This document shows positions 6,888-13,442 of a stretch of DNA of 13,442 nucleotides, in pieces (within the stretch, counting starts at the first letter, position 1; the number at the start of each line of letters is the position of its first letter). Under the pieces are notes generated by a model, which worked only from the letters and a program-made list of their open reading frames with translations, was not told where the DNA came from and searched no databases. Source of the DNA: a candidate division CSSED10-310 bacterium (GTDB lineage Bacteria > CSSED10-310 > JAFGDC01). The translations under genes and the position numbers were made by a program. The stretch covers positions 1 to 13,442 of the forward strand of contig JAFGDC010000288.1 of NCBI GenBank assembly GCA_016932295.1. Direction: 5' to 3'.

Positions 6888-7297
6888 TTGTAATGATCGT
6901 CGTGATGCGTTGGCTTTCAATCCTCCGCAGCAGCCACGGAGACAAGGATGAACTGCTGGCGTGATTCGAACATGACAAGACGCGTTGAGCAGATGGGAGG
7001 TGGCGACGGCATGCGGGAGTGAACTGACAGTCTTGGTGTGCCGGGGCTACGCGTCGGATTGATCACATGTGCCCTGGGTGCGGCTGTATTCGTCCGCGCA
7101 CCGCCCCGCCGAGCCAGCGTCGCCGATCGCACTGCCGCTTCAGGCACACATCGGCTTGCGTCGTCAGGCAACCTCTCCTCACCACTTGACCACCACATGC
7201 CTCTATCGAAACCAAAGTCAGTAACCACTGAGGGCTGTCCCGGATCTCGGATCACGCGGCCGGGGTATCACGCCGGCGGCAAAACAAAGACCGGGGG

Positions 7298-7332
7298 AAA
7301 AAAGAAAGAGCGACCGGGGAAGTCGCTCTTTC
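7298..7332 (-). terminator. Intrinsic terminator of the TauE-like permease gene
   Basis: Read on the minus strand, GAAAGAGCGAC (7332-7322) and GTCGCTCTTTC (7314-7304) form a perfect 11-bp stem around a 7-nt loop, followed directly by six Ts (7303-7298). It lies 47 bp past the stop codon of the permease gene. This is a textbook rho-independent terminator. Confidence 0.92.
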
Positions 7333-7378
7333 AACCGAAGTATCCGGCTACTGTGAAGGATATAGACTTCGGTTTGAG

Positions 7379-8302
7379 TCAGGTAAAGAGCTTGACGAAG
7401 GTGAGCAATCCGAGCAGGCAGGTGAGCACTCCTACGCTGCCTCGGATGAAGGCCTCGGGAAATTTCCTGACCGTCAGGGTCGCCATGGGTACCGAAAACA
7501 TGGCGCCGAGAGTCAAGGGCACAGCCAGCGACCAATCGAGCGTGCCGGTGGTTATTATGTAAGCGGTGAAACCAATCAGACAGGTGAATCCCTCGGCGAG
7601 GGAAGTTATAGCGATTGCATGCTTGGGATTCAGGCCGGAAACGATCTGCCCGCCGGTCACCAGCGGACCGTAACCACCGCCGCTGAGCCCCTTGTTGAAC
7701 GCAGCCAGCGCACCCAGGGCGACGATATGACCGCGGCGATACCGTAACTGCCGGCGGGTGGTTGCCAGAATCATCACGCCGACGGAAAGAATGATGCAGG
7801 CGATGAAGAGCGTCAGCCAGAACTTGGCAATCCTGATGGCCACAAACACCGCCAGCAGGGTACCGAACGCGCTCAACGCGATCAACAACAACGCCGTGTG
7901 CCGCGCCGTCTTGTCAGACTTGAAATCAACATTGCCGTCACGCTGATGCAGCAAACCGGCGCTGAAACCGGTGACGAATTCACTCAACAGTACCGCCGGC
8001 ACAATCTGCAGGGGCTCGAAGCCAACCAGCAGTAAAAGCGGCGTCAGGGTCGTCCCGTACCCCATGCCCAGGCTGGAATCGATGTACTCGCAGACCAGCG
8101 CCATCAGGAAGATCGAAAGGATCCTGATCGGTCCCAGTGAACCACCCAACCTGGAACAAAAGTCAATCTCTGGCACCAGCGCCTCGATGCACAGCACCAC
8201 AATCACCGCAGTCACCATGGCGAGCCATAACAGTATTCTGCGCTTGTGCTCCACACCGTTCAATCGAGTCAAATCAAAACCCTGCAGTATACCGTTCGCC
8301 AT
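7379..8302 (-). CDS. TauE/SafE family permease (anion exporter-like)
   Basis: The protein has 307 residues. ATG 8302 has GAGGAG 5 nt upstream. It is an inner-membrane protein with about eight hydrophobic segments arranged as two related halves, as in the TauE/SafE (formerly DUF81) family. The first half carries DSSLGMGYGTTLTP (75-88) with a Pro-rich turn before the next helix. The second half carries the matching NKGLSGGGYGPL (about 202-213). Members move sulfite, sulfoacetate or other small organic or sulfur anions; the substrate here is unknown. A charged N-terminal tail of about 22 residues precedes the first helix (23-43). No sulfur-metabolism gene lies next to it, so the substrate cannot be inferred from context. 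The gene stands alone and ends in a strong terminator. Family assignment is secure, transport substrate is not. Confidence 0.92.
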   Translation of the reverse strand: MANGILQGFDLTRLNGVEHKRRILLWLAMVTAVIVVLCIEALVPEIDFCSRLGGSLGPIRILSIFLMALVCEYIDSSLGMGYGTTLTPLLLLVGFEPLQIVPAVLLSEFVTGFSAGLLHQRDGNVDFKSDKTARHTALLLIALSAFGTLLAVFVAIRIAKFWLTLFIACIILSVGVMILATTRRQLRYRRGHIVALGALAAFNKGLSGGGYGPLVTGGQIVSGLNPKHAIAITSLAEGFTCLIGFTAYIITTGTLDWSLAVPLTLGAMFSVPMATLTVRKFPEAFIRGSVGVLTCLLGLLTFVKLFT

Positions 8303-8405
8303 GCTATCTCCTCATCGAACAATTCATGGTTCGTATCTGCAGGTTTCGTGCCAGCCTGAAGGCATTCCCCCCCACCTTCCTCCGTACGCTCCCGGAATTT
8401 TGTAT

Positions 8406-8431
8406 AGAGTTATTTAATTTCAAAGAGTTAT
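8406..8431. repeat. Direct repeat AGAGTTAT, 18-bp period, upstream of permease gene
   Basis: AGAGTTAT occurs at 8406-8413 and 8424-8431, within an AT-rich island about 105-130 bp upstream of the permease start. On the gene's own strand the unit reads ATAACTCT. An 18-bp step is near two DNA turns, which would suit a tandem operator. No clear -10/-35 pair could be assigned, so the regulatory role is speculative. Confidence 0.35.
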
Positions 8432-8847
8432 GTAGTACTGCGACCATCACCGAACAAGCCGGTCATCCACTACCGCGCCACCGCCGGCAACGAGCCGGGA
8501 AGCACGTCACTATCCGCGTAACATGCATGAACCATTACCGGATAACGATCCATATCGGCAACATCCGGCTCTCGTTCCCACAGTCACCTCAACCGTTTTA
8601 TTTACTGGATATCCTTCATATATACCATTCCGTGAAATACAACAGGCGGCCGTGGTTTTTCCGGTCAGGAATGCCGGTGGATCGATGGTGCGGTTCGATG
8701 GAAGAAACCCACCATCTACCGATCGACTCCGCCATTCCACTGCTCATAAAACACGCCGCGGTCGCTTTCATCCATGAGGGCACCTCGAGAACCACCGACT
8801 GGGCAACGCTGACACCATGCGCATCATGGGACACTTCGAGGCACATT

Positions 8848-8863
8848 CAACCGGCACCGGTTG
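8848..8863. repeat. Palindrome CAACCGG-CA-CCGGTTG upstream of the tRNA promoter
   Basis: The two 7-bp arms are perfect and separated by 2 bp. A third copy of CCGGTTG lies at 8869-8875, and the -35 box of the tRNA promoter begins at 8889. The position suits an upstream activator or repressor site, but GC-rich palindromes also arise by chance. Confidence 0.4.
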
Positions 8864-8888
8864 CGTCCCCGGTTGCCGGACGAAATGC

Positions 8889-8917
8889 TTGACAAGCCAT
8901 GAAACCGCCTGTACATT
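8889..8917 (+). promoter_or_regulatory. Sigma70 promoter of the tRNA-Val gene
   Basis: A consensus -35 box TTGACA (8889-8894) and a -10 box TACATT (8912-8917, four of six) are separated by 17 bp. Transcription would start near 8924, about 7 nt before the mature tRNA 5' end, which is normal for a single tRNA transcript. Confidence 0.8.
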
Positions 8918-8930
8918 AGCGCAGCTTATG

Positions 8931-9002
8931 GGGCGACTAGCTCAGCGGGAGAGCACTGTCCTCACACGGCAGGGGTCGCTGGTTCGAATCCAGTGTCGCC
9001 CA
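8931..9002 (+). tRNA. tRNA-Val (anticodon CAC)
   Basis: The 72-nt cloverleaf folds fully. The acceptor GGGCGAC pairs with GTCGCCC; the D stem is GCTC/GAGC; the anticodon stem is CTGTC/GGCAG with one G-T pair; the anticodon loop CTCACAC (8961-8967) gives CAC at 8963-8965; the T stem is GCTGG/CCAGT with loop TTCGAAT; and the discriminator base is A. CAC reads the valine codon GUG. The 3' CCA is not encoded (TGG follows), so it must be added after transcription. The gene has its own promoter and terminator, so it is a single-gene unit. I see no duplicated 3' end of the gene within the window that would mark an integrated element. Confidence 0.96.
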
Positions 9003-9007
9003 TGGAT

Positions 9008-9035
9008 CGGCCGGCACGTCCGGCCGTTTTTTTTT
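9008..9035 (+). terminator. Intrinsic terminator of the tRNA-Val transcript
   Basis: CGGCCGG (9008-9014) and CCGGCCG (9020-9026) form a perfect 7-bp GC stem with loop CACGT, followed by nine Ts (9027-9035). It starts 5 bp past the tRNA 3' end. It also shields the convergent GT-C gene, which stops at 9114, from antisense transcription. Confidence 0.93.
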
Positions 9036-9090
9036 CACGGCGGCACGTTCCAACAGGTCCACCGGCAGCGCACCGGGGACTCGTGACTAT

Positions 9091-9120
9091 TCTGTTCAGG
9101 GATTACCATCTGTTCAGGGA
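9091..9120. repeat. 18-bp tandem duplication spanning the GT-C gene stop codon
   Basis: TCTGTTCAGGGA occurs at 9091-9102 and 9109-9120, giving an 18-bp period. The copy at 9109-9120 contains the TGA stop (9116-9114 on the minus strand) and the last codons of the GT-C gene. The other copy lies just downstream. It looks like a recent small tandem duplication. Confidence 0.7.
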
Positions 9121-11729
9121 AACGCCAACGACGTCAGGACAACACCCCTGCCGCTGCGCATGCAGTCGGTTGCCGTGACGGGCAGCGCTCGATGATCACC
9201 GGCTGGATTCCACAATCCTACGATCAGGTGATATGTCCCCGCGGGCAGATGCTCCGGCCGTCGCAGGACCTGTTCATCGATGAGCATCTCCCCGGGCAGC
9301 CAGCGGGAGGTTGGCAGCCGGCCGGCCAGGGGTTGGTGATCCTCCTGGAAGCGATACGCCGGGATCAGCCGGAGGCGGCGCAGCAGGGCGGCGAGTCGTG
9401 GATAGCGCCAGGCGAACCGACCTCTCACCAGATGCACGAACAGAGAAAAATTCTCCTGGATTTCCCGACGGCAGCTCCACCAGGAGCGAAGCACGGGCGG
9501 AGAACCCTGGATAATCTCATATCCTGCCAGTGAAATCATATCACCGAAGACCGTCTCGCATGCATGCACCGGAGTGAACCGTTCCGTTTTCGCGACAGCG
9601 AGCGCATCCCCGCCCTTGTCCTGACTCGACAGCACCGCCAGCAACATATCATAGGTGGATGACCGATCCGGCCAGATCCGCATGGCGCGCTCCGCCAGAC
9701 TGCGTGCGGCCGTCTCGTCACCGACGGCCCGATAGGTTTCGAAGGCGATCGCACTATTCTCTGCCAGCACCTTGTCCGGTGGTGGCACGGCGACGCCCGG
9801 TTCGCCTTTCTCCGCCCGCAGGCGGGCGGCGGTCAGCGCGGCCGCCTGGCTCTCCTCATCGCCTGCCGCGGCAATTCTGTCCAGGCGCGCCAGCGCGCCG
9901 GCCGAATCGCCGGCCGCCCACTCTGCCAGTGCTCCGGCCACTCCTGGTCTGCCCAGGGTCACGGTGATATGACAACCAAGGTATCGCGTATCCTTGCCGC
10001 TATCTTCGAACATCGGCACGAAGCCGGCCTCCGAATGAACACGAATCTTGTACAGATACGACGGATCGCCAGCAAGGTTGTAATAAATGAATGACGGTTC
10101 CGGATTGAACAACATGTCTCTCTTCTCACCCGGAGCCAGCCGCATCGTCTCCCGCCGGCCGGCCACGGTCACCCTGACGCCGTTAGGGCGTGGTCCGTTC
10201 CTGACCGTGACGGTGAGCACCGGCGCCGGCTCCCAGGCGCGCACCACCATATCGGCGCCAGCCCCGCCCCGCACCCACAAACCGCCCAGTTCACGCCCAT
10301 AGGTGTTGTCATCCACCAGGTACAGCATGTAGCCGGTGTCATCGCCGAAGGAGATCCGGCTATGCCCCGGATCATCCGTCGGCCAGTTGTTGATCAGGCT
10401 CAGTTCAAGTGGAAACCAGGTAAACGGTGGTGATTTTGCATGTTCGTCGTACCGGTACACGACATGAAGTGGATTGATGGCGAGGCGGGCCGTGAACAGC
10501 GCCGCCAGCAGGCCCGTGACCAGCACCGGCCGGAGGCGTCGGAGTGGTGGCAGCAGGAAGAAGAAAGCGGCGTACATATGCATGAAATAACGGTTGCCCA
10601 CGGCGCCGCTGCCGCCATGGTAATTAGTGGGAATGAGCACCAGGTGGAAGACCAGGCTGACAAGCAGCGCCAGGAACACCGCCCAGCGCCGGAAATCCTT
10701 GCGGGATCGAAGAAAGAGCCAGCAGGCAGCGGCGGCTGGCAGGTAGTAGAGCAGCATTCCGGTGAAGCGGCCCACGAAAAAATACCACACATTATGGAAC
10801 AGTGGAGACCAGTGGAAGACGAACTTGATGGTCCGCGTGGAAATGGCGTCTCCGGTGGACATGAAATCGATTCCCGGCGCTTCGAACGGAAAATGTCCGA
10901 CGATGCGTTTTCTGAATCCCCCGTGGGACAACCACTGGCCGGTAAGCAGCCTGGTGATCCCCAGGGAAAGTATGACCAGCAAAAGAAAAGCCGCCGCCAC
11001 CCCCAGCAGGCGCGGCAGCCATGTCATCCGGCCGCCGCCGGCGGGACCGGGCCGGCCGTGCCTCCGGAGCCGTAAGGCCGCCGCCAGGACCGGCAGGATG
11101 AAGACCGCGTTGGGCGGGCGCGCGGCGGCGTTCAATCCAATCACTGCAGCGCTTGCCAGACATCGGTACCAGCCTTCTTCCCCAGCGGAAAAAGCCAACG
11201 CCAGACCGAGAAAGATCATCGCGAAACTGGAAAACTCGGGGGTGATCTGAAACACGTAGATATACGCCACCGAAAGGAAGACGAACACCACGGTGAAGAT
11301 GAAGGCCGGCGCCGGATCGCCTCCCATCCGGCGCAGGTGACCATACCCAGCGAAACACACCAGCCACAGGAGGATCGCATGCAGAACCAGGAATCCGTTC
11401 AAGCCCACCACGTTGTGGAACGGTGCGGCGAGTAACGGGAAGAGCCATGGCTTGGCATAATGGATGCGTGAGAAGTCTCTGTCCGATGCACTGAGTAAAA
11501 TCCCCTGGGGGCCGCGCGGCCAATGCTCGTACACCCGCACCAGGTCACGGCGCTCATACTGCAGATCGAAATCCAGCGCGAGGCTCTCCGTCATGCAGTA
11601 ATACACCGCCTCGTCACCGAAAAATTCGTAGGTCGTCTTGCTGAAGTCGAGCGTCAGGGCCATGGCCAGAAAGAAGAACGCCAGCAGCAGGAAGATCCCC
11701 TTGATCAATCTGTCCGCATCGGTATTCAT
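9114..11729 (-). CDS. Large GT-C (family 39-like) membrane glycosyltransferase with soluble C-terminal half
   Basis: The protein has 871 residues from ATG 11729, 40 bp after the stop of the upstream family 2 transferase gene. The frame opens earlier, with a TTG at 11801 inside that gene, but the N-terminal helix fits the ATG better; the ribosome-binding site is weak either way. After the first helix (11-27) comes FFGDEAVYY, with Asp39-Glu40, the likely catalytic loop of polyprenyl-phosphate-sugar transferases. About ten further hydrophobic segments run to ~440. The rest is unlike ArnT/PMT enzymes: a beta-type region (~455-590, starting near FGDDTGYMLYLVDDNTYG), an Ala-rich helical repeat region (~590-720), and a terminal beta domain with FSLFVHLV, PTSRWLPGE and LPAGTYHLIVGLW. 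That terminal domain is often found at the end of other GT39-like proteins. Its role is probably transfer of a lipid-linked sugar outside the cytoplasm; the acceptor is unknown. Confidence 0.82.
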   Translation of the reverse strand: MNTDADRLIKGIFLLLAFFFLAMALTLDFSKTTYEFFGDEAVYYCMTESLALDFDLQYERRDLVRVYEHWPRGPQGILLSASDRDFSRIHYAKPWLFPLLAAPFHNVVGLNGFLVLHAILLWLVCFAGYGHLRRMGGDPAPAFIFTVVFVFLSVAYIYVFQITPEFSSFAMIFLGLALAFSAGEEGWYRCLASAAVIGLNAAARPPNAVFILPVLAAALRLRRHGRPGPAGGGRMTWLPRLLGVAAAFLLLVILSLGITRLLTGQWLSHGGFRKRIVGHFPFEAPGIDFMSTGDAISTRTIKFVFHWSPLFHNVWYFFVGRFTGMLLYYLPAAAACWLFLRSRKDFRRWAVFLALLVSLVFHLVLIPTNYHGGSGAVGNRYFMHMYAAFFFLLPPLRRLRPVLVTGLLAALFTARLAINPLHVVYRYDEHAKSPPFTWFPLELSLINNWPTDDPGHSRISFGDDTGYMLYLVDDNTYGRELGGLWVRGGAGADMVVRAWEPAPVLTVTVRNGPRPNGVRVTVAGRRETMRLAPGEKRDMLFNPEPSFIYYNLAGDPSYLYKIRVHSEAGFVPMFEDSGKDTRYLGCHITVTLGRPGVAGALAEWAAGDSAGALARLDRIAAAGDEESQAAALTAARLRAEKGEPGVAVPPPDKVLAENSAIAFETYRAVGDETAARSLAERAMRIWPDRSSTYDMLLAVLSSQDKGGDALAVAKTERFTPVHACETVFGDMISLAGYEIIQGSPPVLRSWWSCRREIQENFSLFVHLVRGRFAWRYPRLAALLRRLRLIPAYRFQEDHQPLAGRLPTSRWLPGEMLIDEQVLRRPEHLPAGTYHLIVGLWNPAGDHRALPVTATDCMRSGRGVVLTSLAFP

Positions 11730-11769
11730 AACCGCCGCCACGATCCCGCCGGTATTCCCATGACGCTGA

Positions 11770-12750
11770 TCAGGCCTCCTCCGAGGCCGCCAGTCCGACA
11801 ATTTCCCGGATACGATAAATCGGTTTGTCCTGTGATTCGTAGTAGGTACGAATCGTCAATTCCCCGAGCAATCCGAGGATGATGAACTGGACGCCCACGA
11901 TCAACAGGATGGCGGTAAAAATAAGCAACGGGTTGCGGGTCATCGTGCGGACTCCGAAAATCCGCATCAACAGGGTGGCAATGCCGCTCATCAAGCCCAA
12001 CACGATGCTCAGCACTCCCCAGGCGCCGAAGCTCTGGATCGGGGTACCCCGAGTCATGAGGAACTTCACGGTGATCAGATCCAGAATCACCCGCAGTGTC
12101 CGCGACAAACCGTACTTGGATTCTCCCTTGAGGCGCGGGTAATGGCGCACCGCCACCTCGGTAATCTCGGCACCCACCCAGCTCGCCAATACCGGCAGGA
12201 ACCGGTGCATCTCTCCATACAGCTTGATTTCCTTTACTATCTCTCGACGGTACGCCTTGAGCGAACATCCCAGGTCATGGATCCGAACGCCGGTGGTGGC
12301 GGCGATAAGCCAATTGGCCAGCCGGGACGGCAGCTTGCGTGAGATGAATGGATCGCGACGATCTTTGCGCCAGCCGCTGACCATGTCCCAACCCTCCTCG
12401 AGCTTTTCCACCAGCATGCCGATATCGGCGGGATCATTCTGCAAATCGCCGTCGAGCGTGACCACGATCTGCCCGCGGGCGGCCCTGAAACCGGCGGATA
12501 GCGCCGCGGTTTGGCCGAAATTTCTCCTGAACCGGATGATTGAGGCGGCTGACCAATCCTGACAGGCACGTTTCAGTGATTCGAATGTACCGTCGGTACT
12601 CCCGTCATCGATAAAAAGCATCTCGTAGCTGCGGCGCAGGCTGTCGAGACTGTCGCGCAATTGTCCCACCAGATCGACGATATTGTCCTGTTCATTATAG
12701 AGGGGAACAATTACCGATACCCGCGGTCCGTCAACCCGCTCGCCCGCCAT
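11770..12750 (-). CDS. Family 2 glycosyltransferase, GtrB/DPM1-like polyprenyl-phosphate sugar transferase
   Basis: The protein has 326 residues from ATG 12750, with GGGAGG just upstream lying inside the preceding gene. The N-terminal GT-A domain shows VIVPLYNE (13-20), IDDGSTDGT (47-55) and the DxD metal motif in TLDGDLQNDP (Asp100 and Asp102). GCSLKAYRRE (161-170) and KGESKYGLSR (208-217) are typical of the GtrB/ArnC/DPM1 branch. Two transmembrane helices follow (about 241-265 and 275-300) and a short cytosolic tail. Enzymes of this branch move a sugar from a nucleotide donor to undecaprenyl or dolichyl phosphate on the cytosolic face. Its first 20 bp overlap the upstream YdjM-like gene, and the GT-C gene follows 40 bp downstream. 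It very likely makes the lipid-linked donor for that enzyme. The sugar is not predictable. Confidence 0.92.
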   Translation of the reverse strand: MAGERVDGPRVSVIVPLYNEQDNIVDLVGQLRDSLDSLRRSYEMLFIDDGSTDGTFESLKRACQDWSAASIIRFRRNFGQTAALSAGFRAARGQIVVTLDGDLQNDPADIGMLVEKLEEGWDMVSGWRKDRRDPFISRKLPSRLANWLIAATTGVRIHDLGCSLKAYRREIVKEIKLYGEMHRFLPVLASWVGAEITEVAVRHYPRLKGESKYGLSRTLRVILDLITVKFLMTRGTPIQSFGAWGVLSIVLGLMSGIATLLMRIFGVRTMTRNPLLIFTAILLIVGVQFIILGLLGELTIRTYYESQDKPIYRIREIVGLAASEEA

Positions 12751-13300
12751 GCAGCCTCCCGCGCCACGCTCCGCCCCGCAGCGCCAGGATCAGCACCATG
12801 GGAACGGAAACCACCAGAATGTCCATCATCACCGATAGTACATTGTAAAGGCTGAACACGCCAGCCAGATTCGGCTTGTACACGCCCATGAACACTTGCA
12901 CCGGAGCGATCACGTAGGTCTTCGACAGGGGCCAGAACACCATACTGCCGATGGGCGGCCGAGTATCGCGGGTCAGGCTGTCCACCAGCAGGTGCAGCGC
13001 TTGCAGGCTGAAAACGTCGATTGCCCTGCGCCACAAGCTGCCGCCCCGCCATCGCCACCACATGGGCGCGATGATGATGGCAGCCGCCACCGCGAAACCA
13101 AGGGTATGGGTATACGTATGATGGAGGCGGTTGGCCCGTTCAAAACCCAATAAGAACACCGGCAGAAAGTCCAGGTCAGGCAGGATCGACAGGATCGAGA
13201 AAAACACCAGGCGCTGCCAATCGCGGCGCGGGGCAGGCACCGGTTCCGTCGCCAGGTAATAGGTCAACCCGGCCATCACATGCGCAGCAGGTGTGGACAT
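12731..13300 (-). CDS. YdjM-like membrane-bound metal-dependent hydrolase family protein
   Basis: The protein has 189 residues. ATG 13300 has GGAGG 5 nt upstream and begins MSTPAAHVMAG, the usual start of this family; an in-frame GTG at 13351 gives a longer but unlikely N-terminus. Conserved polar residues are His7, Pro41-Asp-Leu-Asp44, the HHTYTHT segment (60-66, His61 and His65) and HLLVDSL (103-109, His103 and Asp107), then PPIGSMVFWPLS. These match the YdjM/LexA-regulated membrane 'metal-dependent hydrolase' family and would suit a metal site at the membrane. Hydrophobic stretches lie at about 31-52, 66-82 and 150-180. No reaction is known with certainty for the family. The gene is the first of the apparent operon and overlaps the family 2 transferase gene by 20 bp, so the two are probably translationally coupled. 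A lipid or glycan-related role is inferred. Confidence 0.85.
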   Translation of the reverse strand: MSTPAAHVMAGLTYYLATEPVPAPRRDWQRLVFFSILSILPDLDFLPVFLLGFERANRLHHTYTHTLGFAVAAAIIIAPMWWRWRGGSLWRRAIDVFSLQALHLLVDSLTRDTRPPIGSMVFWPLSKTYVIAPVQVFMGVYKPNLAGVFSLYNVLSVMMDILVVSVPMVLILALRGGAWRGRLHGGRAG

Positions 13301-13351
13301 GAATTCCTCCGGCTCCAGGCGGCTCGAACGCTCACGTGGAGTGTGCACCAC

Positions 13352-13360
13352 CTTATATCA
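13352..13360 (-). promoter_or_regulatory. Possible extended -10 promoter of the YdjM/glycosyltransferase operon
   Basis: On the minus strand TGATATAAG (13360-13352) has a TATAAG -10 box (five of six) preceded by the extended-10 TGN. A -35 box is not convincing. It lies about 50 bp upstream of the start codon at 13300, which is a normal distance. Confidence 0.4.
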
Positions 13361-13429
13361 CATCGGGTTCCGCGATTCGAACCTGGTCGTGCCCCCACTC
13401 CCCCTCCCAATTATCCTGGAGTCATCGCC

Positions 13430-13442
13430 ATGCCGGGCGCAC
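13430..13442 (+). CDS. Possible start of a divergent gene, cut by the window edge
   Basis: An ATG at 13430-13432, preceded by GGAG (13418-13421) at 8 nt, opens a frame reading M-P-G-A into the window edge. The ~130 bp between it and the YdjM-like gene could be a divergent promoter region. Four codons are too few to judge, so this is only a pointer. Confidence 0.2.

Larger units (their letters stand above)
6510..7297. other. Long intergenic region with no convincing gene
   Basis: This is almost 800 bp between the membrane protein gene (minus) and the terminator of the permease gene (minus). Open frames here (for example plus 6758-6964, minus 7255-6917 and plus 7038-7562) have no recognisable motif, no good ribosome-binding site, and compositions typical of unselected GC-rich DNA. 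Structure that can be seen includes a possible promoter (6664-6636), an inverted repeat (6690-6732), a 13-bp palindrome (6741-6753) and a four-copy GGGGTCG repeat cluster (6823-6887). The stretch 6900-7290 shows nothing I can identify. It may be decayed mobile or coding DNA, or an unrecognised RNA. Confidence 0.6.
8303..8888. other. Gene-poor region between permease gene and tRNA-Val promoter
   Basis: No frame here has a recognised protein motif or good start signals; the longest (plus 8137-8892) runs partly antisense to the permease gene and is probably fortuitous. Two AT-rich islands stand out in GC-rich DNA: 8398-8433, which may hold the promoter of the permease gene and contains a direct repeat, and 8595-8640. 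A palindrome lies at 8848-8863, just before the tRNA promoter. A weak 7-bp inverted repeat (8684-8690 with 8710-8716) is also present. Confidence 0.55.

Noticed and set aside
6961..6980. tRNA T-arm-like GATTCGAAC / GTTCGAATC
   Set aside because: The flanking bases do not form a T stem, and no acceptor, D or anticodon arm can be drawn. The similar TTCGAA near 13375 fails in the same way.
7038..7562. 174-codon open frame on the plus strand
   Set aside because: It runs antisense through the terminator and 3' end of the permease gene, has no motif and is basic and low-complexity, so it is judged a shadow frame.
8137..8892. 251-codon open frame on the plus strand
   Set aside because: It starts antisense within the permease gene, has no family features and runs into the tRNA promoter. 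Not a real gene by the evidence here.
8972..8978. GGGGTCG inside the tRNA-Val gene
   Set aside because: It is part of the normal anticodon stem/variable arm of the tRNA and has no link to the intergenic repeats.
12039..12052. Palindrome TCGGGGTACCCCGA resembling the GGGGTCG repeat family
   Set aside because: It lies in the coding sequence of the family 2 transferase, over conserved codons, and lacks the CGT loop. It is probably a chance palindrome around a GGTACC core.

Overview
This looks like a chromosomal segment from a GC-rich, probably Gram-negative, uncultured bacterium. That reading rests on the secreted, Pro/Thr-linked metalloprotease, the B12-dependent radical SAM protein and the membrane sugar transferases. 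No gene fixes the phylum. GC content, codon use and phylogeny were judged by eye, not computed. I see no CRISPR array, prophage, intact transposase or complete defence system.

Layout, left to right. (1) 1-1623, plus strand: the C-terminal two thirds of the mismatch-repair ATPase MutS, cut by the window edge. (2) 1624-1903: an intergenic region with two short GGGGTCG-type repeats, then a strong sigma70-like promoter. (3) 1904-3322, plus: a B12-binding/radical SAM protein. (4) 3507-5297, plus: a secreted HExxH metalloprotease with a Pro/Thr linker and a C-terminal beta-type domain. (5) 6509-5324, minus: a small multi-pass membrane protein followed by a DUF2752 protein. (6) 6510-7297: almost 800 bp without a convincing gene, holding a four-copy cluster of the same GGGGTCG-type element and two inverted repeats. 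(7) 8302-7379, minus: a TauE/SafE-type permease with its own intrinsic terminator. (8) 8303-8930: a gene-poor stretch ending in the promoter of a tRNA-Val(CAC) gene (8931-9002), which has its own terminator. (9) 13300-9114, minus: an apparent three-gene operon of a YdjM-like membrane protein, a GtrB/DPM1-like family 2 glycosyltransferase and a large GT-C (family 39-like) transferase with an unusual soluble C-terminal half.

The clearest functional unit is region 9. The family 2 enzyme probably loads a sugar onto a polyprenyl phosphate, and the GT-C protein probably transfers it on the far side of the membrane. The YdjM-like protein is translationally coupled to them. The other genes appear to be single or paired units with their own signals.

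The most notable non-gene signal is the GGGGTCG hairpin repeat shared by two distant intergenic regions (1635-1671 and 6826-6887). It probably belongs to a REP-like family. I found no strong evidence for an entirely new biological system. The best leads are this repeat family, the C-terminal domains of the protease and the GT-C protein, and an 11-bp inverted repeat that challenges the obvious start of the DUF2752 gene.
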